Source: Chloroflexota bacterium (GTDB lineage: Bacteria; Chloroflexota; Anaerolineae; Anaerolineales; UBA4823). Taken from it: DNA of 10,206 bases. The stretch covers positions 1 to 10,206 of the forward strand of contig JAUWLJ010000043.1 of NCBI GenBank assembly GCA_030613705.1. The letters are read 5' to 3'. This document shows, in pieces, positions 1 to 6,251 of the stretch (positions are counted from its first letter, which is position 1; the number at the start of each line of letters is the position of its first letter). The translations under genes and the position numbers were made by a program. The notes beneath the pieces were generated by a model. It was not told the DNA's origin. It saw nothing but the letters and a program-made list of their open reading frames with translations, and did no database searches.

Positions 1-719
1 TGTGCTCGATGCCAGTAATAACCGTACCATTCCCGAAGTAAGGCACGCAAATCTGAGACTGCATGCTCATAATCCTTAGCCCGATGAGCTTGGCGCTCCA
101 AACTCCTCAGACGCGGGCGCAATTCCAGCAGAATATCTTCAACTCTCTCCAAATTGCGTTGTGTATTGGCCAACCGGCGTAATGCTTCTTGTCTCCTGGA
201 GCGATGCAAGCCGATCCCGGCTGCCTCTTCAAATAAACGCCGTCGATCCTCAGCCCTTAAAGCCAAAGCGGCATCTACAAGTCCTTGTCCAATTATGGTA
301 TAAGTCCGCTCTGCTAGACCAGATTCCGCCAATAACTCTGATACATCCTTCAGCCGGACTTTCTGTCCATTAAGCAAATATTCATTCGACCCATCCCGAT
401 AAGCCCGACGTGCAATCGCTACCTCAGTAAAGTCTATCGGGAGCCAATTATCACTATTATCCAGAATCACTGTCGCCGTGGCCATCCCGGACCGAGTTCT
501 TCGATCGGAACCCGAGAAAATCATGTCTTCAGTTTTTTTTCCCCGCAACAAACTATAGGATTGCTCCCCCAATACCCATCGCAAAGCGTCGGTGATGTTC
601 GACTTTCCAGATCCATTAGGACCGACTATCGCAGTTACCGCACCAGGAAACTCAAACACAGTGCGGTTTGCAAATGTTTTATAGCCGTGTAATTCCAAAG
701 ATTTTAACCTAGAAATCAT
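1..719 (-). CDS. smc: Chromosome segregation protein SMC, N-terminal part (cut by window edge)
   Basis: This is the N-terminal ATPase half-domain and the start of the first coiled coil of SMC, the ATP-driven condensin subunit that compacts and separates chromosomes. I translated 239 codons with no stop. The Walker A motif GPNGSGKS is at residues 33-40, followed by the family stretch [14 protein letters not shown] (58-71) and a Q-loop region IIGQG (143-147). From about residue 160 the sequence becomes charged and rich in Arg, Glu and Leu ([10 protein letters not shown], then heptad-like runs), as expected for coiled coil. The hinge, second coiled coil and the C-terminal signature/Walker B half lie beyond the left edge; full SMCs are about 1,150-1,200 aa. 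The ATG at 719 fits the usual SMC N-terminus. It lies 14 bases after the rnc stop, so the two genes are probably co-transcribed, although the Shine-Dalgarno sequence is weak. rnc-smc is also a common pair in Gram-positive bacteria. Confidence 0.96.
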   Translation of the reverse strand, partial: MISRLKSLELHGYKTFANRTVFEFPGAVTAIVGPNGSGKSNITDALRWVLGEQSYSLLRGKKTEDMIFSGSDRRTRSGMATATVILDNSDNWLPIDFTEVAIARRAYRDGSNEYLLNGQKVRLKDVSELLAESGLAERTYTIIGQGLVDAALALRAEDRRRLFEEAAGIGLHRSRRQEALRRLANTQRNLERVEDILLELRPRLRSLERQAHRAKDYEHAVSDLRALLREWYGYYWHRA

Positions 720-733
720 CCGTAAATAGCCTG

Positions 734-1453
734 CTAATAGATAATCTTGAGCAATTTTAATGCCTGCTCTGCCGCGATCTTGGCAGCCGCTTGCTTGCTG
801 TGCCCAGTCCCGGAGCCGTGAACAGTATTCCCGATGTGCACGTCAACAACAAAACTTTTAGCATGATCAGGACCGTAAGAACTGACCGTCTTATAATACG
901 GCGTTCCCATGCCTTGTGATTGAGCCCATTCCTGGAGTGTACTTTTGGGATCCTTATCTTTATTCCCACGCAAGATGCCCTGGGCAGCTGGTTCAAGCAT
1001 CGGCTCAATAAACTCTCTTACTGCATCAATTCCCTTATCGAGATAGATGGCTCCCATAAGAGCTTCGAATGTTGCACACAACAACGCAGGTCGTTCGCGA
1101 CCGCCTCCTTGGCGCTCACCGTACCCGAGCAGCATTACCTCTCCCAGATCTATTGAAACTGCGAATTTGGCTAAGTTTTCGGTTCTCACGAGCGCTGATC
1201 GCAACCTTGTCAGATTTCCTTCAGGCATCTCTGGAAATCGATTGTACAACCAAGCTCCCACCAAAAAATCCAACACAGCATCACCTAAAAACTCTAACCG
1301 CTCATTATCTTCCAGAGATTCTGGGTGTTCGTTCAGGTAAGAACGGTGAGTGAGCGCCCGGGTAAGAAGCAGAGGATCTGCAAACTCGATTCCCAACTTA
1401 TGAGCATAATCTTGAGGGTTTAATTGCCCTATTTCACCCCGATTTTGTTCCAC
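734..1453 (-). CDS. rnc: Ribonuclease III
   Basis: RNase III is a homodimeric, metal-dependent endonuclease that cuts double-stranded RNA, including the rRNA precursor, in the cytoplasm. The 239 aa product has the N-terminal RNase III domain with the signature NERLEFLGD (residues 50-58; E54 and D58 align with E. coli E41 and D45) and the second catalytic block [11 protein letters not shown] (129-139; E130 aligns with E117). A C-terminal dsRNA-binding domain follows (about 168-236, ending [16 protein letters not shown]). Length is normal for the family. One oddity: the residue matching E. coli D114, a metal ligand, is Ala127 here (LLCATFEAL). The start is a GTG at 1453; a GGGGAG ribosome-binding site 9 bases upstream (1463-1468) supports it. 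It sits between fabF and smc in the same direction, 14 bases from smc. Identity is certain; full catalytic competence is less so. Confidence 0.97.
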   Translation of the reverse strand: MEQNRGEIGQLNPQDYAHKLGIEFADPLLLTRALTHRSYLNEHPESLEDNERLEFLGDAVLDFLVGAWLYNRFPEMPEGNLTRLRSALVRTENLAKFAVSIDLGEVMLLGYGERQGGGRERPALLCATFEALMGAIYLDKGIDAVREFIEPMLEPAAQGILRGNKDKDPKSTLQEWAQSQGMGTPYYKTVSSYGPDHAKSFVVDVHIGNTVHGSGTGHSKQAAAKIAAEQALKLLKIIY

Positions 1454-1462
1454 TTATGAATT

Positions 1463-1468
1463 CTCCCC
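1463..1468 (-). promoter_or_regulatory. Ribosome-binding site of rnc
   Basis: GGGGAG on the minus strand, 9 bases before the GTG at 1453. It decides the start in favour of this GTG. Confidence 0.7.
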
Positions 1469-1529
1469 GGAACTCAGGGAACGGTAGCCACCCCACCTGA
1501 ATCGGGTAGCTTGCGGTCCATCAGTTCCG
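1468..1529 (-). promoter_or_regulatory. Structured leader upstream of rnc (nested inverted repeats)
   Basis: The fabF-rnc gap contains a nested fold on the transcribed strand. The outer arms CGGAACT (1529-1523) and AGTTCCG (1474-1468) form a perfect 7-bp stem. Inside it, AGCTACCC (1511-1504) pairs with GGGTGGCT (1493-1486) as an 8-bp stem with one G-U pair and a 10-base loop. The 3' outer arm shares one base with the rnc ribosome-binding site. E. coli RNase III is known to cleave the leader of its own mRNA, so an autoregulatory target is a reasonable inference. The fold was found by eye and its energy was not computed. Confidence 0.4.
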
Positions 1530-1539
1530 TTACTAACGC

Positions 1540-1561
1540 TTGATTTTTCTCTAAAAATCAA
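1540..1561 (-). repeat. Perfect AT-rich inverted repeat just after the fabF stop
   Basis: TTGATTTTT and AAAAATCAA form a perfect 9-bp stem around a 4-base AGAG loop, starting at the base directly after the fabF TGA. It is AT-rich and is not followed by a U-run, so it does not look like an efficient intrinsic terminator. It could be a partial terminator, an mRNA 3'-end stabiliser or a processing site between fabF and rnc. Confidence 0.5.
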
Positions 1562-2800
1562 TCAACTGTACTCTTTTACCACCAATACGCCATTATGTCC
1601 ACCAAATCCGAATGCATTACTAACTGCCATCGTGATATCTTTTTCCCTGGCGGTATTCGGAATAAAATCCAAATCGCACTCAAGGTCAGGGGTTTCGTAA
1701 TTAATGGTCGGCGGTAGGATATTTTCGCGTATTGCCTGGACACAGAAAATTGCTTCTAATGCCCCTGTTGTCCCCATCATATGGCCTGTCATCGACTTGG
1801 TTGACGAAATGGGTATTTCATAAGCCAGATCACCAAATACTTTTTTTATCGCACGGGTTTCTGACAAGTCATTTAACTTGGTCGCAGTTCCATGGGCACT
1901 GATATATCCGATATCCTCCGGGTTTGCCTCCGCTGCCTCTAGAGCAGCTTGAATGGCTTTTGATCCACCGATTCCATCCTCGGAAGGCGCAGTAATATGG
2001 AACGCATCCGCCGTACCTCCATATCCAGCTAATTCAGCCAGAATATCAGCACCACGATCGATTACGCGACTCTCTCGTTCCAGAACTATAATCGCTGATC
2101 CTTCCCCCATCACCAGACCATCTCGATTCAGATCAAAGGGTTGGGGTGTGTTTCGATCATCTCCAGCTCGACGCGATAATGCCCCCAGTCTATCAAAGGC
2201 GGCAAGTGCCACTTTAGTGACAGTAGCATCACTTGCTCCTGTAATGGCAACATCAATTATCCCCGCTCTGATTAACAACCAAGCTATGCCCACCCCATCC
2301 GCGCCTGATGCACATGCAGAAGCAACAGAGAAGCTCGGACCTCGAAAACCATTATCGATAGCTATCAACCCCGCAGCGCCATTCGACATCAACATTGGGA
2401 TCACAAACGGGCTAATTCGTCTCGGTCCTTTATCTATCAGAACACGAATATTATCTGCGATGGCTTGTAATCCTCCAATCGCTGAAGAAACTATAACGCC
2501 TACCCTTCCCGATTCTTCTTCGCGCACTTCTAATCCAGATTGCTGAATAGCTTCTTGAGAGGCTGCCGATGCATATTGCTGGAATCGATCCCTGCGTCGA
2601 GCGTCCCTAGCATCCATAAATTTTTCCGGGGTAAAATCTTTTACCTCACAGGCATGGTTGACCAGATATTCTTCCGAATCGAATAATGTGATCGGTCCAA
2701 CTCCGCTGACTCCATTGATAGCATTCTGCCAGGTCTCGCCAACAGTTAATCCAATTGGATTAATTGTTCCCATCCCAGTGATCACAACTTTGTCAGGCAT
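1562..2800 (-). CDS. fabF: Beta-ketoacyl-ACP synthase II
   Basis: FabF condenses malonyl-ACP with a growing acyl-ACP, the elongation step of type II fatty-acid synthesis in the cytosol. The 412 aa length is typical. The thiolase-fold Cys-His-His triad is complete: C163 in SACASGADG, H303 in SAHGTATKLND, and H340 in TKSMTGHMMG, with the conserved K335. The C-terminal gate loop NAFGFGGHN (395-403) is also intact, so this is an active ketosynthase and not a chain-length-factor-like partner. The ATG at 2800 has a strong GGAGG site (2805-2809) 4 bases upstream. It follows the threonine synthase-like gene by 55 bases and precedes rnc by 108 bases, and all three are probably in one transcript. fabD and fabG lie on the opposite arm; no acpP or fabH is in the window. 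Confidence 0.97.
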   Translation of the reverse strand: MPDKVVITGMGTINPIGLTVGETWQNAINGVSGVGPITLFDSEEYLVNHACEVKDFTPEKFMDARDARRRDRFQQYASAASQEAIQQSGLEVREEESGRVGVIVSSAIGGLQAIADNIRVLIDKGPRRISPFVIPMLMSNGAAGLIAIDNGFRGPSFSVASACASGADGVGIAWLLIRAGIIDVAITGASDATVTKVALAAFDRLGALSRRAGDDRNTPQPFDLNRDGLVMGEGSAIIVLERESRVIDRGADILAELAGYGGTADAFHITAPSEDGIGGSKAIQAALEAAEANPEDIGYISAHGTATKLNDLSETRAIKKVFGDLAYEIPISSTKSMTGHMMGTTGALEAIFCVQAIRENILPPTINYETPDLECDLDFIPNTAREKDITMAVSNAFGFGGHNGVLVVKEYS

Positions 2801-2855
2801 AATTCCTCCGTTGCAGGAATCTTATCGAAAAAATAATGCTATTGCCCCAGATATT

Positions 2856-3953
2856 TTAAGAAGATGAATATTTTAACCCCGACCCAGTCAGAACGACGAC
2901 AATTGGATCTCTCAAATCATCCAACCTTTCTAACAATGCCGGCCAAACAACTGCTGATGTTGGCTCGACATAAAAACCACGGCTGGCTAATTCATCTCTT
3001 GCAGGTATGATGTCTTTCTCCGCAGTAGCTGCCAGATAACCATGACTGGTTTGAATGGCATCCAACACTTGTTCACCACGGAGCGGGTGGCGGATGCGAA
3101 TTCCTTCAGCTACTGTCTCACCCTCAATCACTTGATCCAAGCTATCTGGTCCCAAGGTCGCAATTGTCCAGAGCGGTGCACATGCTCGACTTTGTACACC
3201 TATCAATTGAGGCATTTGGGAGATTAAACCAGCAACCAATAGGGACTCAAACCCACGCGCCATCCCCAATAAAAAGCCGCCCTGACCGACCGGGGCAATT
3301 ACGGCACCTGGCGCGCCTCCCAGTTGTTCGACCATCTCATACACCACTGTGGCGTAGCCAGGTAGCACATAAGGCTGGTAGACATGACTTGCGTAAACAT
3401 TACCTTGTTTGGCTTCTCTTTCTACAGCTTCAGCTGCCTTTGACCTTGGTCCAGGGACCTCTACCAGATCGCTCCCATAAGCTTCTATTTGGGATCGTTT
3501 GGGTCCTGAAGCTGATGCTGGAACGAAGACCTTGCCTTTTATTCCCCCTCGAGATGTATATGCAGCAAATGAGGCACCAGCATTTCCCGAAGAATCCTCA
3601 ATTGCAGATTCAACTCCTTGCCAGCTTAGGAAGCTGATTAACACGCTTGTTCCCCGATCTTTGTACGAGCCAGTTGGGTTGAGATAATCTAATTTAAAGG
3701 CAACTTGCTTGCCGTTGACCTCATCCCATACTAGTGGTGAATTTCCCTCACCTAAACTAACCGGGACTACCCCCTCAGGCAGTCCAAATGAGCTTTGATA
3801 GCGCCAAATCCCAGGTTGGCTTCTATCAATTGAGCTTGAATCGTATTCGAAGAGATTCACATAATCGAAATATCCCCCACAATTGTGGCAGCGATAAATA
3901 CTTTCTTCAAATGATAGACCGTGTTGACACGTGGTGCATTGAATTCTCGACAC
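2856..3953 (-). CDS. thrC: Threonine synthase-like PLP-dependent enzyme with N-terminal zinc ribbon
   Basis: This is a fold-type II PLP enzyme of the threonine synthase family, which converts O-phosphohomoserine to threonine and phosphate. In the 365 aa product, a CxxC-x12-CxxC zinc ribbon comes first (C6, C9, C22, C25). The catalytic-domain entry LGEGNSPL (67-74), the PLP-lysine motif NPTGSYKDRG (92-101, K98), the phosphate-binding SSGNAGAS (121-128), EPTSA (330-334) and TGSGLK (356-361, Ser near the pyridine nitrogen) follow. Length fits the short bacterial ThrC class of about 350 aa. The start is a GTG at 3953, 8 bases after the moaD-moaE stop, so it is very likely co-transcribed with the moa genes; its Shine-Dalgarno sequence is weak. 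No other threonine-pathway genes are nearby, so a paralogous lyase or deaminase on another substrate cannot be excluded. Family assignment is sure; exact substrate is moderately sure. Confidence 0.85.
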   Translation of the reverse strand: MSRIQCTTCQHGLSFEESIYRCHNCGGYFDYVNLFEYDSSSIDRSQPGIWRYQSSFGLPEGVVPVSLGEGNSPLVWDEVNGKQVAFKLDYLNPTGSYKDRGTSVLISFLSWQGVESAIEDSSGNAGASFAAYTSRGGIKGKVFVPASASGPKRSQIEAYGSDLVEVPGPRSKAAEAVEREAKQGNVYASHVYQPYVLPGYATVVYEMVEQLGGAPGAVIAPVGQGGFLLGMARGFESLLVAGLISQMPQLIGVQSRACAPLWTIATLGPDSLDQVIEGETVAEGIRIRHPLRGEQVLDAIQTSHGYLAATAEKDIIPARDELASRGFYVEPTSAVVWPALLERLDDLRDPIVVVLTGSGLKYSSS

Positions 3954-3961
3954 CGGTTTCT

Positions 3962-4681
3962 CTATTCACCTGCCTTTGGTAAATATTCACCCTCAATCCA
4001 CACCTCGCCATCCGGACCAACTTCTTTCTTCCAAATGGGGACAATCTGCTTCAGGCGGTCGATTCCGTAGCGCGCGGCCTCAAATACGCCGCTATCTCGA
4101 TGTCCAGCACTGCAAGCGATGGCCACCGTTGGTGTACCAGCTTTCAGATGTCCAATTCGCTGAACAATCGCTATCCCTTCAACCGAAGGCCAGCTATCCC
4201 AAATCTCCTCTGCCACCTGGCTTATTTTCTCGACCGCCATCTCGTGGTAGGCTTGATATTCCAAATACTCGGTCTCGTGCGCATCATCTCTTTGGGTAAC
4301 TGCTCTCACCATTCCAGTGAAAACACATGCCGCACCCGTCCTCGCAGTCGTGATCCGCTCGACCAACTCGTTGAGGTCTAACTCTCCCTCTTCAATACCA
4401 AAATAATATGGACGTATAGAGTCGCCATCAGTCCCGCCGCTAACTGGAGGAAATAATGCCACTTCGGCACCCTGCGGGATGATGTCCTCATCAAAACCAT
4501 ATTCCTTGTTAATGGATACCAATGTTGTAGCTAACTGGGGAATTAAACTTGGAAAGAGATCTCCGATTAGAGATTTAAAACCTTTCACGTTAGTTCCCTC
4601 AGGGATATCAATCGAAGTTTCTTTCATACCAATCATCTCTCGAAGATTAGCAAAAAACAAGACAGTTATCTGATTGCTCAT
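3962..4681 (-). CDS. moaD-moaE: Molybdopterin synthase, fused MoaD-MoaE
   Basis: Molybdopterin synthase puts the dithiolene sulfurs on precursor Z (cPMP) in molybdenum cofactor synthesis. Usually MoaD (small sulfur carrier) and MoaE (catalytic subunit) are separate; here one 239 aa chain holds both. The N-terminal MoaD ubiquitin-like domain (about 1-83) ends in LFPPVSGG with Gly-Gly at 82-83. MoaE follows (about 90-239), with TGMVR (122-126), GHRDSGVFEA (193-202) and LKQIVPIWKK, in which K211 and K218 align with E. coli K119 and K126. I prefer the ATG at 4681, with GGTG 7 bases upstream. A TTG at 4699, abutting the moaC stop, would add six residues (MYWCDY) that do not look like MoaD. It follows moaC by about 20 bases. 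MoaD needs a free C-terminal Gly for thiocarboxylation, so the chain must be cut after Gly-Gly or work unusually; the M. tuberculosis MoaX fusion is known to be cleaved there. Confidence 0.93.
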   Translation of the reverse strand: MSNQITVLFFANLREMIGMKETSIDIPEGTNVKGFKSLIGDLFPSLIPQLATTLVSINKEYGFDEDIIPQGAEVALFPPVSGGTDGDSIRPYYFGIEEGELDLNELVERITTARTGAACVFTGMVRAVTQRDDAHETEYLEYQAYHEMAVEKISQVAEEIWDSWPSVEGIAIVQRIGHLKAGTPTVAIACSAGHRDSGVFEAARYGIDRLKQIVPIWKKEVGPDGEVWIEGEYLPKAGE

Positions 4682-4699
4682 ATAATCACACCAATACAA

Positions 4700-5179
4700 C
4701 TACTCATTGACCACCACGCCGCTGCGCCCTCCCCGCTTTTCGACCAGGCGGATATTCTGGATGCGCATGGTTTTCTCAGCAGATTTTGCCATGTCGTATA
4801 TCGTCAAAGCTGCAACCGATACTGCGGTAAGTGCTTCCATCTCTACGCCGGTCTTGCCAATAGTCTTGGCGGATGCGGTGATCTTGATACCAGGAAGTTC
4901 TTCATCAATTTCGAAATCGATGGTAATTTGGTTCAATGGCAATGGATGACAGAGGGGAATCAGTTCAGAAGTTCGTTTAGCAGCCATAATGCCTGCCAAT
5001 TGGGCTGCACCAAGTGTATCCCCTTTAGCAATGGATCCAGCAATTATCAGCTCAAGAGTATCCTTGAGCATTACAATTTCGCCTTTGGCTATTGCAGTGC
5101 GTGATGTGTCAGGTTTTCCGCCGATGTCGACCATGCGCACACGACCAGATTCGTCGAGATGGGTTAATTTTGAGCTCAT
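4700..5179 (-). CDS. moaC: Cyclic pyranopterin monophosphate synthase MoaC
   Basis: MoaC works with MoaA to turn GTP into cyclic pyranopterin monophosphate (precursor Z), the first stage of molybdenum cofactor synthesis; its product is the substrate of the MoaD-MoaE protein encoded next. The 159 aa chain has the full family pattern: [12 protein letters not shown] near the N-terminus (16-27), [13 protein letters not shown] (73-85), the active-site block [24 protein letters not shown] (109-132, with D129 and K132 as likely catalytic residues), and the terminal GGRSG (150-154). Length is standard. The ATG at 5179 gives the canonical N-terminus but has no Shine-Dalgarno sequence. An extended -10 box ends 8 bases upstream, so the message is probably leaderless. 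It is the first gene of the minus-strand run. No moaA is in the window. Confidence 0.97.
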   Translation of the reverse strand: MSSKLTHLDESGRVRMVDIGGKPDTSRTAIAKGEIVMLKDTLELIIAGSIAKGDTLGAAQLAGIMAAKRTSELIPLCHPLPLNQITIDFEIDEELPGIKITASAKTIGKTGVEMEALTAVSVAALTIYDMAKSAEKTMRIQNIRLVEKRGGRSGVVVNE

Positions 5180-5187
5180 TGGGGAGA

Positions 5188-5215
5188 ATTATAGCATCTT
5201 ACTGGTTAGGGTAAA
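5188..5215 (-). promoter_or_regulatory. Promoter of moaC (extended -10, leaderless)
   Basis: On the minus strand the -10 is a perfect TATAAT (5193-5188) preceded by TGC (extended -10). A plausible -35, TTTACC (5215-5210, 4 of 6 matches), lies 16 bases upstream. Transcription should begin near 5181-5179, at or within two bases of the moaC ATG. Confidence 0.7.
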
Positions 5216-5295
5216 TAGTGAATAAGCCCATCATCCTCCAAAAATTCTTCCCTTAATTTCAAGTAAAACCCTTATAATTTATTGGTTTTTTATAG

Positions 5296-5323
5296 ATTAC
5301 AATCCCATCCACCATGATATAAT
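5296..5323 (+). promoter_or_regulatory. Promoter of ftsY (extended -10, leaderless)
   Basis: A perfect TATAAT at 5318-5323 is preceded by TGA, giving an extended -10. The best -35 is the weak ATTACA at 5296-5301 with a 16-base spacer. Eight bases separate the -10 from the ftsY ATG at 5332, so the start of transcription should fall at or next to the start codon. No Shine-Dalgarno sequence is present. Confidence 0.7.
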
Positions 5324-5331
5324 ACGCCGCC

Positions 5332-6246
5332 ATGAGTAATAGAATTAGTAAATGGAGAATTGGGCTGGCAAAAACCAGCAAAGCGACTTTTGGTCAGATC
5401 GCCACATTGTTGGGAGCCTCAGAGATCTCCGATAGCACATATGAAGAGTTAGAAGCGTTGCTGATTAAGGCTGATCTTGGTATAGAAACGAGTGAATCGC
5501 TTCTTGAAGTACTTTGGGAACGTGAGCGCCAAAAAGGTATAACAAAAACCACTGACCTCAAAATGGTTCTTCGAGAGGAACTTCGCCAGAGGCTCGATGA
5601 CCCTCCTTTGCTGAATTTCTCCAGCACTCCGACAGTTATTCTTATCGTTGGGGTAAATGGTTCTGGAAAAACTACGACCATAGCTAAATTAGGCAAACGT
5701 TATTTAGATCAAGGAATGCAAGTCATTTTCGGTGCCGCGGACACCTACCGGGCAGCTGCGGTAGACCAGCTGCAGATCTGGGGAGACAGGTTGGATATAC
5801 CTGTCATCGCCGGACAGCAAAATGGAGATCCCGGCGCTGTTGCATACGACACCGTTCAGGCAGCGGTCGCACGCCAGTATGATTTAGCATTTATTGACAC
5901 AGCTGGTCGCCTTCACACCAGATTTAATCTCATGGAAGAATTGAAAAAAGTGCACCGGGTAACCGGTAAAGCCTTGTCTGGAGCACCCCACGCTGTCTGG
6001 TTGGTGATGGACGCTACTACTGGTCAAAATGCTTTACAGCAAGCACACGCATTCAAAGACGCGGTCAATGTCACTGGAATCATCCTTGCGAAGCTAGATT
6101 CTTCTGCCAAAGGAGGGATGGCCTTCGCAATTCAACAAGAACTCGGATTGCCAATAATCTTCGCCGGTTTAGGTGAATCATCTGAAGATCTTCAGCCCTT
6201 TGACCCCGACCTCTTTATTGATGGAATTTTAGCGCAAGAGGAGTAA
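5332..6246 (+). CDS. ftsY: Signal recognition particle receptor FtsY
   Basis: FtsY is the membrane-associated GTPase that docks the SRP-ribosome complex at the translocon for co-translational insertion of membrane proteins. The 304 aa product consists of an N domain (about 20-90) and a G domain. It has G1 GVNGSGKT (107-114), DTYRAAA (137-143), G3 DTAGR (189-193), G4 AKLD (253-256), then SSAKGG and the closing GLGES (279-283). It lacks the long acidic A domain of E. coli FtsY; a short basic, amphipathic N-terminus (ISKWRIGLAKTSK) probably serves for lipid binding. The G4 AKLD and the general sequence separate it from Ffh, as does the absence of an M domain. The ATG at 5332 is chosen because it gives the normal N-terminus and lies 8 bases after an extended -10. 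prfB follows after 5 bases, so the two are co-transcribed. Confidence 0.96.
   Translation: MSNRISKWRIGLAKTSKATFGQIATLLGASEISDSTYEELEALLIKADLGIETSESLLEVLWERERQKGITKTTDLKMVLREELRQRLDDPPLLNFSSTPTVILIVGVNGSGKTTTIAKLGKRYLDQGMQVIFGAADTYRAAAVDQLQIWGDRLDIPVIAGQQNGDPGAVAYDTVQAAVARQYDLAFIDTAGRLHTRFNLMEELKKVHRVTGKALSGAPHAVWLVMDATTGQNALQQAHAFKDAVNVTGIILAKLDSSAKGGMAFAIQQELGLPIIFAGLGESSEDLQPFDPDLFIDGILAQEE
6238..6243 (+). promoter_or_regulatory. Ribosome-binding site of prfB inside the ftsY end
   Basis: GAGGAG at 6238-6243 forms the last two codons of ftsY and lies 8 bases before the ATG at 6252. It sets the prfB start, which would be missed if only the long second-frame ORF were annotated. Confidence 0.7.
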
Positions 6247-6251
6247 TCGTA

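Noticed and set aside
1473..1500. T-box-like string (GGGTGG CT ACCG) before rnc
   Set aside because: It has an extra base compared with the T-box consensus, the gap is too short for a Stem I, there is no terminator, and rnc is not an amino-acid-related gene.
1953..2546. 197-codon open frame on the plus strand
   Set aside because: It lies antisense to fabF, whose triad and length are complete. The product is low-complexity Ser/Pro/Ala-rich with no family resemblance; it is a shadow frame.
3164..3637. 157-codon open frame on the plus strand
   Set aside because: Antisense to the well-supported threonine synthase-like gene, no ribosome-binding site, unrecognisable product.
4682..4699. TTG start for moaD-moaE abutting the moaC stop
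   Set aside because: It adds MYWCDY, unlike any MoaD N-terminus I know; ATG 4681 has a GGTG at suitable spacing.
5273..5278. Second TATAAT upstream of ftsY
   Set aside because: No acceptable -35 is at 16-18 bases and the region is AT-rich, so a chance match is likely; the extended -10 at 5318-5323 is much better.
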